Counted from the first letter of the stretch, positions 8,208-17,635 are shown. The stretch: 64,000 bases of DNA from Flavobacterium algicola (GCF_022399565.1 NZ_JAJTUT010000001.1:981336-1045335), one strand, 5' to 3'. Translations and numbers: made by a program. The notes: a model not told the origin generated them from the sequence alone.

Positions 8208-9581
8208 TTAATCTGTACATTCTATAGGAAACAATGTCTCATCATGTTGCGAAATATCCAAGCCTATATTTTCTGACTCAGGCGACACACGCATCGGTAT
8301 AATTCTATTGGTTACTTTAAATAAAAAGTACGCTCCAAAAAATGTAAAAGCAGAAACCAGTACAAGTGCCATCATATGATGCCCAAAAACGCCCCATCCA
8401 CCGTGAAGCAAACTAGCATCTTCTCCATGGGCAAATATTGCAGTTAAGATCATTCCCATAATTCCGCCCACACCATGACAGGCGAATACATCTAACGTAT
8501 CATCAAATTTTCGCAATAAAGAAGAATGCACTAATGCATTAGAAACTAAAGAAGTAATAAAACCAAAAAACATACTTTCTGGTACAGAAACATAACCTGC
8601 TGCTGGAGTGATAGAAACCAATCCCACGACTGCACCTATACACGCACCGAGAGCGGAGACTTTTCGACCATTTAACCTATCAAAGAAAATCCACGTCAAC
8701 ATTGCTGCCGCAGAAGCTGTTGTTGTAGTAGCAAATGCCATTGCTGCCACTCCGTTTGCCTCTAGAGAAGATCCAGCATTAAAACCAATCCAACCAAACC
8801 ACAACATTCCAGTACCTAAAAGTACAAACGGAATATTTGTTGGTACATGGTTGCTGTTATTTCTTTTTCCTAAAACCATAACTCCCGCCAATGCTGCAAA
8901 ACCAGCACTCATATGCACAACAGTACCCCCTGCAAAATCCTTCACTCCGAAGTAGGATCCCAAAATTCCTGTAGGATACCAAACTGAATGACACAATGGC
9001 GCATATATAAAAATGGTAAATAAACATATAAATAATAAGTAGGAAATAAAGCGAACACGTTCAGCAAACGAGCCTGTAATAATTGCTGGTGCGATTACTG
9101 CAAATTTCATTTGAAATAATGCAAACAACATAAATGGAACTGTACTTGCAATTTCTTTGTGTGGCAAAACATTCACATAATCCATAAATGCAAAAGAAGT
9201 TGGGTCACCAATAAAGCTGTAAAAACCATCTCCAATTTGTACACCCATTGGTTCTCCAAATGCCAGACTAAATCCTACCACAACCCATATCAACGTTACA
9301 ACTCCCATACAAATAAAACTTTGCAGCATAGTAGATATAACATTATTTTTTCCAACCATTCCGCCATAAAAAAAAGAAAGTCCAGGTGTCATAATTAACA
9401 CAAGGCAACATGAGGTAAGCATCCACGCTACGTCTGCAGGTACGATTTGATCTAAAGTTCCAAATTGATTTAGAATTTTATTAGTTTCAGATGCCAAAGG
9501 CCAAAAAACTCCTGCGATACAAACCAAACTTATAATCGTAAAGGAGATTATCCAACGTCTTTCTATTTTCATTATATTCAA
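8208..9581 (-). CDS. amt: Ammonium transporter
   Basis: Amt/Mep/Rh channel of 457 residues in the inner membrane. FFYGGMVGKNN, the first pore histidine in VVHMSAGFAALAG and the second in CHGVGGIMG match the conserved twin-His pore. An extra hydrophobic N-terminal segment (WIISFTIISLVCIAGVFW) precedes the normal first helix and may be a signal sequence. An ATG at 9572 is an alternative start. No PII (glnB/glnK) gene is adjacent, unlike many amt loci. A convincing Bacteroidota-type promoter lies just upstream. Confidence 0.95.
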   Translation of the reverse strand: MNIMKIERRWIISFTIISLVCIAGVFWPLASETNKILNQFGTLDQIVPADVAWMLTSCCLVLIMTPGLSFFYGGMVGKNNVISTMLQSFICMGVVTLIWVVVGFSLAFGEPMGVQIGDGFYSFIGDPTSFAFMDYVNVLPHKEIASTVPFMLFALFQMKFAVIAPAIITGSFAERVRFISYLLFICLFTIFIYAPLCHSVWYPTGILGSYFGVKDFAGGTVVHMSAGFAALAGVMVLGKRNNSNHVPTNIPFVLLGTGMLWFGWIGFNAGSSLEANGVAAMAFATTTTASAAAMLTWIFFDRLNGRKVSALGACIGAVVGLVSITPAAGYVSVPESMFFGFITSLVSNALVHSSLLRKFDDTLDVFACHGVGGIMGMILTAIFAHGEDASLLHGGWGVFGHHMMALVLVSAFTFFGAYFLFKVTNRIIPMRVSPESENIGLDISQHDETLFPIECTD

Positions 9582-9603
9582 TTTAACCTATTAATTTTTG
9601 ACT

Positions 9604-9637
9604 CAAAGTTAAAAATATTTTATTTTTTTTTAACAAA
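9604..9637 (-). promoter_or_regulatory. Putative amt promoter
   Basis: On the minus strand TTTG, 22 bp, then TAACTTTG, matching the Bacteroidota -33/-7 consensus. It lies about 25 bp before the amt start. The rest of the 9582-9944 gap is very AT-rich, with two direct copies of TTTCTTAAAAA at about 9791, and has no other feature I can name. Confidence 0.55.
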
Positions 9638-9944
9638 TCAACCATAAATCAAATCTAAAACTTGGATAAACATCATATTAACAATGCATCTCTATTAAAA
9701 GTTGTCAACTTTGACTAATTATCAGAAATAGGTAAGCTTTACTGAGAATTTAATTTTTTTCAAAATCTCAGTCAGAAATCACACACACTATTTCTTAAAA
9801 ATTTCTTAAAAATTTTTAAGATAAGAGGTCCTAAGGTATAGTTATTGCTATAAAGAGGCTTTAAGATTATTAAAAAATTGCTAATTACCTAATCATTTAT
9901 TTGATGTACTTTTACATTCGATATTGATATAAATTTCAGTCAAC

Positions 9945-11537
9945 ATGAGAAAGTTAAGCCTATTTGTTTTTTTAGTATTAAATCTAACACTCTTCTTAAC
10001 AGCATCTTGCAATAAATTCAAAGATAAATCTGGAGCTACAGCAATAGAAGCAATTGCAGAAAAAACAGATCCTGTTTTTGACAGTATCAATGTGACAACT
10101 TTTTTTCAGAAACATCCTTTATTAGATAAATATCAAGACGAAGTACGTGCATTATATAGAAAACACAACTATAAATACATATGGTATGACAAAAACGGGG
10201 TAAATGAATTTGGAAGTTTGCTGCATAATAAGATTATAAATATCGAAGACGAAGGTGTATTAACAAGTATTCCTTACCGTCAAAAATTAGATTCAATCTA
10301 CGAAAGTGCACTTCCAAAAGAACCTAATTTTACTACTGAATTACTAAATACTTCCATGTATTTCTTTTATGTAGATAAAGTATATCAAGGGTTGGATACA
10401 GAAAAGACGAATAAAATGGAATGGTTTTTACCCCGAGACAAACAATCTTATGGGCAATACCTTGATTCGTTACTAGTAAACCCGGCTTTAATAAAAAAGA
10501 ATGAAAAAGGATTATTTGCACAGTACTATTTACTGCAAAAAACTTTAAAAAAATACCGAAAAATTGAAAAAGATGGAGGCTGGGGAACCATAGAATTTGA
10601 TCCTTCTGTCAAATCTTTAAATATTGGTGACAGCTCTAATACCATAGCACAGTTGAGAAACAGATTGTATCTAACTGGCGAGCTTGAAAACAATTCTAAG
10701 AGCGCTGTCTATGATGAAACCCTCGGAGATGCCGTATTAAAGTTTAAAAAAACAAATCGTAATGCCTCGAGCACTATCATACTACCATCACATTTAAAGA
10801 CACTTAATATCTCGGTTACCGATAGAATCAAAACTCTGGTAGTCAACATGGAGAGATGCCGATGGATACCCAAAGATATCATTAAAGCAAAAGAAATTAT
10901 TGCGGTTAATATTCCTGCTTACGAATTGACTTACTTTAAAGATGGAAAACCAGCATTTAAATCAAATGTAGTTGTTGGTAAGACGCTAAATAAAACAGTA
11001 ATTTTTAGTGCTCCGATGCGCTACATTGTATTTAGCCCCTACTGGAACATTCCTTACAGCATTATTAAAAATGAAATCAAACCAGGGATAGCCAAAAACC
11101 CTAATTATTTAGCACAACACAACATGGAGTGGAATGACGGTAGAGTGCGCCAAAAACCAGGATCCAGAAATTCATTGGGTCTCGTAAAATTTTTATTCCC
11201 AAATTCAAATTCAATTTATTTGCACGATACACCCTCTAAACATTTATTTAGTCGTCGTGATCGCGCATTCAGTCATGGTTGCATTCGAGTAGAAAAGCCA
11301 AAGGAACTTGCCGAAGTGTTGTTACAAAATGAACCAAAATGGACATCAGAGAAAATCGATGAAGCTATGCATGGTGGTAAAGAAGTTTGGCATACGCTTC
11401 AAAATAAAATCCCTGTTTATATTGGTTATTTCACCGCATGGGTAGACACAGATGGAACACTTCATTTTTACGAGGATGTTTACAAAAGAGACCAACCGCT
11501 AGCCGATTTACTTTTCGAAAAAGAAGCGCAGATTTAG
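9945..11537 (+). CDS. L,D-transpeptidase lipoprotein (YcbB/LdtD type)
   Basis: Cell-wall cross-linking enzyme of 530 residues. A signal peptide ends in the lipobox LTASC (Cys about 22), so it is probably an envelope lipoprotein. A region around 215-280 resembles a peptidoglycan-binding domain (SLNIGDSSNTIAQLRNRLYL). The YkuD catalytic domain follows at about 310-480, with the active-site signature FSHGCIRVEKP containing the nucleophilic Cys and the partner His in YLHDTPSKHLF. The YcbB-like domain order and length fit LdtD-type enzymes forming 3-3 cross-links. It is a single gene with no operon partner. Confidence 0.9.
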   Translation: MRKLSLFVFLVLNLTLFLTASCNKFKDKSGATAIEAIAEKTDPVFDSINVTTFFQKHPLLDKYQDEVRALYRKHNYKYIWYDKNGVNEFGSLLHNKIINIEDEGVLTSIPYRQKLDSIYESALPKEPNFTTELLNTSMYFFYVDKVYQGLDTEKTNKMEWFLPRDKQSYGQYLDSLLVNPALIKKNEKGLFAQYYLLQKTLKKYRKIEKDGGWGTIEFDPSVKSLNIGDSSNTIAQLRNRLYLTGELENNSKSAVYDETLGDAVLKFKKTNRNASSTIILPSHLKTLNISVTDRIKTLVVNMERCRWIPKDIIKAKEIIAVNIPAYELTYFKDGKPAFKSNVVVGKTLNKTVIFSAPMRYIVFSPYWNIPYSIIKNEIKPGIAKNPNYLAQHNMEWNDGRVRQKPGSRNSLGLVKFLFPNSNSIYLHDTPSKHLFSRRDRAFSHGCIRVEKPKELAEVLLQNEPKWTSEKIDEAMHGGKEVWHTLQNKIPVYIGYFTAWVDTDGTLHFYEDVYKRDQPLADLLFEKEAQI

Positions 11538-11661
11538 GAGCAGCATATCTCGTTTTTCATTAGTACAGTTGTCCCGCTTTCCGCATTATCTTTTTTATAA
11601 TACAGCTCCAGAAAAAGCATCTGTATAATAAAAAAGGATAATTAGCTGCAATCGGGGCTAA
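11534..11661 (-). repeat. Dispersed REP-like element, copy 2
   Basis: Minus-strand copy of the element also seen at 24864-24945 and 49611-49699. Conserved arms read CCCGCTTTCCGCATTATC near 11572 and GGATAATTAGCTGCAATCGG near 11636 on the plus strand. The central stem-loop between them is longer than in the other copies (AATACAG/CTGTATAAT). The copy starts at the 3' end of the transpeptidase gene and fills the first half of the 11538-11865 gap. Confidence 0.55.
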
Positions 11662-11796
11662 ACAACAATTATTCGCACACTGCATTACGCCTGCCAAAGC
11701 TCACTATCTGTAGAAACAATATAGCTTTAGTCGTGGGCTAAACTTCATTAGAATAATATTACACACCATAATTGATAGCAGCAAATCTACCGCAAT

Positions 11797-11835
11797 AAAA
11801 AAAGCAGCCTAAAATATTTTTTAGACTGCTTTTTT
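11797..11835. terminator. Bidirectional terminator
   Basis: AAAAGCAGCCTAAAA/TTTTTAGACTGCTTTT arms with a small AT loop and flanking A and T runs. It suits the convergent transpeptidase and hibernation-factor genes. Confidence 0.8.
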
Positions 11836-11865
11836 CTGAATTAATAATCAACTTTATTATTCTTA

Positions 11866-12180
11866 TTAATGTGTTTGTTGCTTTTCAAAAGCAGTAGTTA
11901 ACGCTTTTTTAATTTTATCTGACGCTAGAAAAAATGCTTTTTCGATAGAGTCTGCATGAGCTGTAACCGCAATAGGTTGCAAACCTGCTGGACGTGCTTC
12001 GATTACACATCTTTTGTCATCTGCTCCACCTTTTGCGCTATTTTCGTCTCCTAAATGCACTTCAAAACGTGTTACTTTATCTTCAAAACGAGCTAATGAT
12101 TTTTCTAACTCAGTAGTAAAATATATTTCTAATCTTTCGTGTCCTTCTATATTTTTGTCGGTATTGAATTGTATTTTCAT
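11866..12180 (-). CDS. Ribosome hibernation promoting factor family protein
   Basis: Short HPF/RaiA protein of 104 residues that would bind the 30S decoding region and help inactivate or protect ribosomes in slow growth. The start at 12180 (MKIQFNTDKNIEG) matches the family; an in-frame ATG at 12216 would add 12 unrelated residues. Family features are FEVHLGDENSAKGGADDKRCVIEARP-type beta strands followed by a helix with DSIEKAFFLASDKIKKAL. The long-form C-terminal dimerisation domain is absent. The 12181-12465 gap upstream is AT-rich with nothing else recognisable. Confidence 0.82.
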   Translation of the reverse strand: MKIQFNTDKNIEGHERLEIYFTTELEKSLARFEDKVTRFEVHLGDENSAKGGADDKRCVIEARPAGLQPIAVTAHADSIEKAFFLASDKIKKALTTAFEKQQTH

Positions 12181-12465
12181 ATGTAAATATTTTTTGATAT
12201 ATCTCAAATTTAGCAATATTATTCTATAAAAAATAGGGAATTAGCAAAAAATTATGACTAAAAAATGCCTTTATAAATGAATTATCAACACAATTAATCC
12301 TAAATAGTTTAAAATCTACACTATACAGTTTCTGATTTATTTAATCACTATATATCTTTTGACAAACAAGAGGTTGAACATATGATTTCAAGGATACAAT
12401 CTAATTATTTAATAGCAGCATTTGAAATACATTAAAAAGATAAATTGAAATAGGTAATTATAAAA

Positions 12466-13173
12466 TTACATCTTTAAGTAAAATTCTGAGGTAAGTTCGA
12501 TATAATCTTGAGTATAATCATGTCTTGCATGCTCAATAATTAACTCTGTTGTTTCTGGCGTAACGGTATCATTACGACTAAATGCCATTAAACTTCTTTT
12601 AATCTCTGTTTGCGCAGTTCCTTTTACGCGAGTAATTTTAAAGGGATACAGTTCGTATTCTTCTGCAATTTCTAAGAACTTATCTTCTTCTGAGAATGGT
12701 ATAATTACTGCAAAAACTCCTTTCTCTGATAAAAATAAATCAGCAGCTTCAATTAATTCATCAAAAGGCATAGCGTCTTGAAAACGCGCTAAATCTCTTT
12801 GCTTGTCATTCGACTTAAAATCTTCGCTGTAAAAAGGCGGATTGGAAACTATCAAATCATATTCGTCCTCTGGTTCATCTACAAATTCATCCAGGCCTGC
12901 GTGATAGCAAAATAAACGATCACCCCAAGGCGAACTTTCAAAATTATCTACGGCTTGCTCATAAGCATCCTCATCTATTTCTAGCGCATCTATTTGCCCT
13001 GCCGCAGTGCGCTGCGCCAACATTAGACCAACAAGTCCTGTCCCAGCACCAATATCTAAAACAGAAATTGGCTGATGATTTACAGGCGCCCAAGCTCCTA
13101 GTAAAACACCATCTGTACCTACTTTCATAGCAGTCTTATCTTGCTTGACAGAAAATTGTTTGAATTGAAACAA
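12466..13173 (-). CDS. trmN6: tRNA1(Val) (adenine37-N6)-methyltransferase
   Basis: SAM-dependent N6-adenine methyltransferase of 235 residues, similar to E. coli YfiC/TrmN6. The SAM motif LDIGAGTGLVGLMLAQR (about 40-56) and catalytic motif IVSNPPFY (NPPF, about 110-116) are clear. The N-terminal FQFKQFSVKQDKTAMKVGTDGVLLGAW is typical of this subgroup and supports the call over other NPPY-type methyltransferases. It follows rimM and rpsP on the same strand, 106 bp after rimM, forming a translation and RNA-modification cluster. Confidence 0.88.
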   Translation of the reverse strand: MFQFKQFSVKQDKTAMKVGTDGVLLGAWAPVNHQPISVLDIGAGTGLVGLMLAQRTAAGQIDALEIDEDAYEQAVDNFESSPWGDRLFCYHAGLDEFVDEPEDEYDLIVSNPPFYSEDFKSNDKQRDLARFQDAMPFDELIEAADLFLSEKGVFAVIIPFSEEDKFLEIAEEYELYPFKITRVKGTAQTEIKRSLMAFSRNDTVTPETTELIIEHARHDYTQDYIELTSEFYLKM

Positions 13174-13279
13174 AGTGAATTAAATTAAAATTATAGGAAT
13201 AGAAATATTTATAAATAGAAACTATTTATAAATTAGAATTTATTTGAAATGAAAATTATTCAAGCAGAAAAAATAAATA

Positions 13280-13804
13280 TTAAAGATACATCTCCACCAA
13301 ACCTTCTGGAAGGTTCATGATGACTTTTTTATTTTCACGATCTACTTTAACCAAGAAATGGTCAATCATCGGAATTAATATTTCAACATTACCATTCAAC
13401 ACCTCAAAAAGTGGTTGAGCAGATGTATCATTGATGGACTGAATTACACCGAAAACACCTAAACGCTGGTCTTCGATTTCAAATCCTACAACTTCATGAA
13501 AGTAAAATTTATTGCCAGTAAGTTTTGGCAACATATTAAGAGGAAGAAACAACTCGTTACCCATTATGGCGTCGGCATCTTCTTCATTTTTAACTTCTTC
13601 AAAACGAATACGCAAAAAATCGTTTTTATGGATTGAGCTACTTTCAATAAAAAAAGGAATCAAGTGTTTGTTGCATTCAACAAACACTGATTCCAAGTTT
13701 TCGTATAACTCAGGTTCGTCCGTGTCTAAATAGGCAAGAACTTCTCCTTTGAAACTAAATTTTTTAGCGATTTTACCCAAATAGAAACAATCTTCTTTAC
13801 GCAT
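13280..13804 (-). CDS. rimM: Ribosome maturation factor RimM
   Basis: 30S assembly factor of 174 residues that binds S19 and helps mature the 16S 3' domain. The start at 13804 (MRKEDCFYLGKIAKKFSFKGEV) gives the standard N-terminal RimM barrel. The open frame extends upstream, but that extension reads through rpsP in the wrong frame and is Lys/Leu-rich nonsense. The C-terminal PRC-type barrel includes FYFHEVVGFEIEDQRLGVFG. It begins 13 bp after the rpsP stop, the classic rpsP-rimM order, so the two are surely co-transcribed. Confidence 0.95.
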   Translation of the reverse strand: MRKEDCFYLGKIAKKFSFKGEVLAYLDTDEPELYENLESVFVECNKHLIPFFIESSSIHKNDFLRIRFEEVKNEEDADAIMGNELFLPLNMLPKLTGNKFYFHEVVGFEIEDQRLGVFGVIQSINDTSAQPLFEVLNGNVEILIPMIDHFLVKVDRENKKVIMNLPEGLVEMYL

Positions 13805-13817
13805 TATCGCTGTGGAA

Positions 13818-14372
13818 TTAAGCTTGAGTTTCTTCGTTAGATTCTTCAGCAGCTGGAGCTTCTTCAGCTTCAACTTCTGCAACTTCTTCTGCAGGCGCAG
13901 CAGCAGCGATAGCGTCAGCTTCAGCTTTAGCAGCTGTTGCAATACGTTTTTCGTTTACATCTTGTTCTGCTTTAAAAGCTTTAGCTTTAGCATCAGCTTG
14001 CGCTTTTGATAAACCATCTTTCTTAGCATCTACAGTTCCTGTTTTAGATTCTAACCAAGTTGCCAATTTAGCATCAGCTTGTTCTTGTGTTAAAGCACCT
14101 TTACGAATACCTCCATCAAGGTGGTGTTTCAATAAAGCTCCTGTGTAAGAAAGAATTGCTCTAGCAGTATCAGTTGGTTGAGCACCATTGTGCAACCATT
14201 GAACTGCACTATCTATATTTAAATCGATAGTTGCTGGGTTAGTGTTTGGATTGTAAGTACCGATTTTCTCTAAGTATTTACCATCTCTTTTTGAGCGTGC
14301 ATCTGCAGCTACAACCCAGTAAAAAGGTTTTCCTTTTTTTCCGTGTCTTTGTAATCTAATTTTTACTGACAT
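13818..14372 (-). CDS. rpsP: 30S ribosomal protein S16 with long Ala/Glu-rich tail
   Basis: Ribosomal protein S16. Residues 1-80 form the conserved S16 core (VKIRLQRHGKKGKPFYWVV, then YNPNTNPATIDLN). Total length is 184 residues, about twice the E. coli protein. The extra C-terminal part has a Lys/Ala helical stretch and an acidic Ala/Glu-rich tail. Such extended S16 proteins are, as far as I recall, common in Bacteroidota, so I do not treat this as a fusion artefact. It is first in the rpsP-rimM-trmN6 run. Confidence 0.96.
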   Translation of the reverse strand: MSVKIRLQRHGKKGKPFYWVVAADARSKRDGKYLEKIGTYNPNTNPATIDLNIDSAVQWLHNGAQPTDTARAILSYTGALLKHHLDGGIRKGALTQEQADAKLATWLESKTGTVDAKKDGLSKAQADAKAKAFKAEQDVNEKRIATAAKAEADAIAAAAPAEEVAEVEAEEAPAAEESNEETQA

Positions 14373-14561
14373 AATCGTATGATTAAATTTTGAGGTACTC
14401 GACCTCTGTTAATTAAGGGTGCAAAGATATACTTTTTATTTTATAATAACTAACTACTTTTATGAGCTTATTTAATTTTTCAATACTATACTTTTTTGAA
14501 TTAAATTTACACGATAAATTCTGTTAACAATCTCATTTTGTTTACTTAATACCTTTATCAC

Positions 14562-15032
14562 ATGAAAAAAACATTTCTATTTATAATCCTTATTGTCAGC
14601 TTTCTTTCTTGCGAGGAAAATGTAAAATTCAACAACCCATCCTTTCAAGCACTTAAAGACAATGTTTTTTGGAGAGCAACAGCTACTACAGCTACAATTA
14701 ACATTAATAACGGGCTAACAATCACTGCATACACGAGCAATGAACAAGTTGTGTTGCGCACCAGCTCCACAGCAATCAGCAGCTTTACACTAGGACAAGA
14801 TGACATTACAACAGCCACCTATACCATTACAAATGAAAATAACACAACAACATATAGCACAGGGACAACAATAGGAGACGGTCAAATATCAATTACAGAA
14901 TACGACATGGCGAATAATACAATAACAGGATCATTTAAGTTTAATGCAGTTAATCAATCTGCTATACCTGGCACAGAGGCAAGCATAAATTTTCAACAAG
15001 GTGTTTTTTATAAACTACCAATTACACCTTAA
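14562..15032 (+). CDS. Small secreted lipoprotein, DUF6252-like
   Basis: Lipoprotein of 156 residues with lipobox SFLSC (Cys about 17). The mature part is almost all beta strand and rich in Thr and Ser. The segment NPSFQALKDNVFWRATA followed by repeated short strands resembles proteins I remember as DUF6252, a Bacteroidota family of unknown function. No catalytic motif is seen. It is a single gene between rpsP and the RRM gene. The family name is tentative. Confidence 0.65.
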   Translation: MKKTFLFIILIVSFLSCEENVKFNNPSFQALKDNVFWRATATTATININNGLTITAYTSNEQVVLRTSSTAISSFTLGQDDITTATYTITNENNTTTYSTGTTIGDGQISITEYDMANNTITGSFKFNAVNQSAIPGTEASINFQQGVFYKLPITP

Positions 15033-15142
15033 ATGTTCATAATGAATTTAATTACAATCACAAAAGACTAAGACCAAGTAGAATAATTGAAAAATATTTG
15101 ATTAAATAAGCTTATTTATAGTAGATTAGAAAATATTTAAAC

Positions 15143-15150
15143 TACATTTG
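15143..15150 (+). promoter_or_regulatory. -7 element of the RRM gene promoter
   Basis: TACATTTG, an exact TAnnTTTG match, 25 bp before the start codon. No convincing -33 TTTG is seen. Confidence 0.45.
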
Positions 15151-15175
15151 CTACAATTATTATAAATAAGCACAT

Positions 15176-15523
15176 ATGAATATTTTTGTTGGAAGCCTTC
15201 CATTCAGTATTGAGGAAGCAGATTTAAGAGAGTCTTTCGAGGCTTACGGAGCAGTTGATTCAGTTAAAATTATCACAGATAAATTTACAGGAAGAAGCAA
15301 AGGATTTGGTTTTGTTGAAATGCCAAGTGATGATGATGCTCAAAAAGCAATTGACGAATTGAACGGAGCTACTGTTCAAGGACGTACAATCGTTGTTAAC
15401 AAATCTGAGCCAAAACCAGAAGGCGAAAGAAGAAGTTTTAACAACAACCGTAGCGGTGGAAGCTATGGTGGTGGAAACCGTGGCGGTGAAAATCGTGGTG
15501 GTGGAAACAGAGGAGGATATTAA
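15176..15523 (+). CDS. Glycine-rich RNA-binding protein (single RRM)
   Basis: Protein of 115 residues. One RNA recognition motif (1-80) carries RNP2 IFVGSL at the N-terminus and RNP1 KGFGFVEM near residue 43. A Gly/Asn/Arg-rich tail follows (repeats of GGGNRGG, 88-115). Such small RRM proteins are abundant in Bacteroidota and cyanobacteria and are thought to act as RNA chaperones or post-transcriptional regulators, often in the cold. The gene is monocistronic with its own promoter and a strong terminator. Confidence 0.92.
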   Translation: MNIFVGSLPFSIEEADLRESFEAYGAVDSVKIITDKFTGRSKGFGFVEMPSDDDAQKAIDELNGATVQGRTIVVNKSEPKPEGERRSFNNNRSGGSYGGGNRGGENRGGGNRGGY

Positions 15524-15544
15524 TATTTTTTTCTACAATATACC

Positions 15545-15579
15545 AAAAAGGGTGTCAATTTTATTGACACCCTTTTTTA
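15545..15579. terminator. Bidirectional terminator
   Basis: AAAAAGGGTGTCAA/TTGACACCCTTTTTT perfect arms with a short loop. It ends the RRM gene from the left and the five-gene YHYH operon from the right. Confidence 0.88.
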
Positions 15580-15600
15580 TTTATATAAAATCGGAAACAG

Positions 15601-16350
15601 TTAATTTGTAAAAGATCCTTTAGCACCATAATAAGAACCTGCCTTAAGAATATAATATCCCGTGTTTAAATAATTAATATTACTCGCATGGTAATGGTAT
15701 ATTCCGTCAGGAAAATCAGCCGTTGCACCAACATGCCCACCGTAGGTATCCAATTCCGGATAGGTATTATCTTGATCTCTTCTCCCATAAAGCGGGAAAC
15801 CATCTCTTAAGAAACCTATCAACTTTGCATCATCGGTACTCGTATACTTACCTGTAGTATGATAGTGATAATCTTCTCCGGGCCCCGGATGCGCTCCTGA
15901 ATAATCAAATGTAGTAATTGTCAAAGCGTCAAGCGCCACATTACCTCCCTCTCTATCATTATAAATTGGCACTCCATTTAGAGCCATTCCAATTGCACCA
16001 AGCGTCGTTTCCTCATGACTAGTGGCTTCAGAAGGTCTTGTGGTAATTGTCATAGTATAGTCATGCTCACTCATACTTGTATTAACATTTGCATGGAATC
16101 CCTCTGGGAAATCTTCATACAACGCATTGCCCTCGCCCCAGTATGGTGTTTTATGATCTGGTAGTCCATTACTTTTTAAAACAATAGATGAAGCAGTAGT
16201 GGCCATTGTTACACCATTAAAATATTTATTCAACACAACAGATGTTATATCTACTGCACCTGTCGCAGCGATATCATCACTGGCTGTGTCTTCCGTTTTA
16301 CTGCATCCCATTTGGAACAGAATGACCAAACTTATAACTATTTTTACCAT
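15601..16350 (-). CDS. YHYH-domain lipoprotein (paralogue 1)
   Basis: Secreted lipoprotein of 249 residues with lipobox FQMGC (Cys about 16). It carries the YHYH domain, named for the motif seen here as EDYHYHTTGKYT (about 170) and again as DGIYHYHAS near the end. LIGFLRDGFPLYGRRD lies between them. Dense His/Tyr pairs suggest metal or small-ligand binding, but no activity is established to my knowledge. It is the last gene of an operon running EF-hand, YHYH, YwqK, SCO, YHYH and ends at a terminator. A paralogue lies at 17607-18374. Confidence 0.85.
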   Translation of the reverse strand: MVKIVISLVILFQMGCSKTEDTASDDIAATGAVDITSVVLNKYFNGVTMATTASSIVLKSNGLPDHKTPYWGEGNALYEDFPEGFHANVNTSMSEHDYTMTITTRPSEATSHEETTLGAIGMALNGVPIYNDREGGNVALDALTITTFDYSGAHPGPGEDYHYHTTGKYTSTDDAKLIGFLRDGFPLYGRRDQDNTYPELDTYGGHVGATADFPDGIYHYHASNINYLNTGYYILKAGSYYGAKGSFTN

Positions 16351-16367
16351 AACTTTCTTATCTAAAT

Positions 16368-16997
16368 TTAATATTCTTCTTCCAAAACCTTAATATCTTC
16401 AATCAAAGCTTCCATGCTACTTGGATCCAAACTATTGTAAATACCACGAATAATTCTGTTCTTATCAATTAAGACAAAGTTTTCTGTGTGTAAGAATATG
16501 GAACTACCTTTATCTTCACCCAAATCTTCTTCAACAAAATAAAATTTTCTCCCTAGGTTATAAATTTCCTCTTTATCGCCAGTAAGCAACTTCCATTTGT
16601 TGTATTGAATATTCTTCTTCTTTGCATAAGCAGCCAAAACTGAGATATCATCTTTCTCAGGAGTGACAGAATGAGATATCAAAAGCACATTATCATCTTC
16701 CTTAAATGTCTCTTGTATTTTAGACATACTATTGGTCATCTTAGGACAAATTCCCGGACATGTGGTAAAAAAGAAATCAACTACAGAAATTTTACCATCT
16801 AATGATTTTTCTGTAAACAATTCACCTTCTTGATCTACAAGGTTAAATGGGCGAATTTTATGAAAAGAATCCGCTTCTGGTTTTTCCCAAATTGGTGTAA
16901 AATCAGATGAGTTGTAATAGGGTAACTTTCGCACCTCTTCTTTACACGAAATCACTACCAAAGTCACTACCAGGATTATATAAAATTTTAGTTTCAT
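16368..16997 (-). CDS. SCO1/SenC family lipoprotein
   Basis: Thioredoxin-fold protein of 209 residues anchored as a lipoprotein (VVISC, Cys about 18). It has the SCO signature TTCPGICPKM (CxxxC) and a later His in FLHTENFVLID, together forming the Cu-binding site. Family members insert copper into cytochrome oxidase CuA or act as thiol reductants. No cytochrome oxidase gene is nearby. Its start overlaps the YwqK gene stop by 4 bp (ATGA), indicating translational coupling. A copper-related role for the locus is inference from this gene. Confidence 0.9.
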   Translation of the reverse strand: MKLKFYIILVVTLVVISCKEEVRKLPYYNSSDFTPIWEKPEADSFHKIRPFNLVDQEGELFTEKSLDGKISVVDFFFTTCPGICPKMTNSMSKIQETFKEDDNVLLISHSVTPEKDDISVLAAYAKKKNIQYNKWKLLTGDKEEIYNLGRKFYFVEEDLGEDKGSSIFLHTENFVLIDKNRIIRGIYNSLDPSSMEALIEDIKVLEEEY

Positions 16998-17635
16998 TTT
17001 GACGACAATTTAATTTTTTGATTTTGTAGCGTGTAGCACAAGTTTGATTTTTGCAAACCGTACCTACGCCCTTCTTTCGCTTCATAGTTAATATATGGTT
17101 TCCCATTTTCTCGCCATGCGTATTGCATGCCGTGTTCTCTATCATTTTTAAATGCCAAGAAAGAATATCTACCGCCGCTTTCATACCACTGTTTTTGCAC
17201 TCCTTCTCGTCGATCATTTACATAAATAAAATCAAATTTCTGATTTCCATTTTCCCAGTATCCATAGTGTCTTCCAAATGATCTACCCTCTTTATAATTT
17301 CGTGAATTTTTCAATTTACCATTTTGAAAGTATACCAAACTCAAACCTTGCTGTTTACCGTTCAAAAAACTAAAAATACATTTGACCTTTTCGGCACTAT
17401 ACATTTCTTTGAGATAGCCTGAATAAGCTTTTCCTTGCCAATAATAAACTCCATTTCGTAAAGTTACATTCGGGTTGGTCACCAAAAGGGTATCATTGGG
17501 GATACCAGCAGTAGAAACAACAAAAGACGAGGGCACAACACCATCGTCTTTTATTTTATTATTACAACTCGTGGTAACAATTGCAATAATCAACACAAAA
17601 TAATACTTAAAAAGTAAACGTTCCCTTTGTACCAT
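16994..17635 (-). CDS. YwqK/MORN-repeat lipoprotein
   Basis: Predicted lipoprotein of 213 residues with lipobox VTTSC (Cys about 24). It is made of repeating units of the type YWENGNQKFDFIY, YESGGRYSFLAF and WRENGKPYINYEA, the YwqK (MORN-like) repeat. The Bacillus YwqK antitoxin name is transferred widely; I see no toxin partner here. The start overlaps the preceding YHYH gene by 29 bp and its stop overlaps the SCO start by 4 bp, so it is embedded in the operon. No other good start exists nearby. Function unknown. Confidence 0.78.
   Translation of the reverse strand: MVQRERLLFKYYFVLIIAIVTTSCNNKIKDDGVVPSSFVVSTAGIPNDTLLVTNPNVTLRNGVYYWQGKAYSGYLKEMYSAEKVKCIFSFLNGKQQGLSLVYFQNGKLKNSRNYKEGRSFGRHYGYWENGNQKFDFIYVNDRREGVQKQWYESGGRYSFLAFKNDREHGMQYAWRENGKPYINYEAKEGRRYGLQKSNLCYTLQNQKIKLSSK

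Noticed and set aside
13805..13942. N-terminal extension of rimM
   Set aside because: It is an out-of-frame reading of rpsP made of Lys/Leu/Gln runs. The conserved RimM start is at 13804.
15393..15611. Val/Glu-rich frame overlapping the RRM gene
   Set aside because: Shadow of the Gly-rich tail in another frame. It runs through the terminator.
16994..17635. Toxin-antitoxin system suggested by the YwqK antitoxin name
   Set aside because: No toxin gene is present and the protein is a predicted lipoprotein in an envelope operon. The name refers only to the repeat family.
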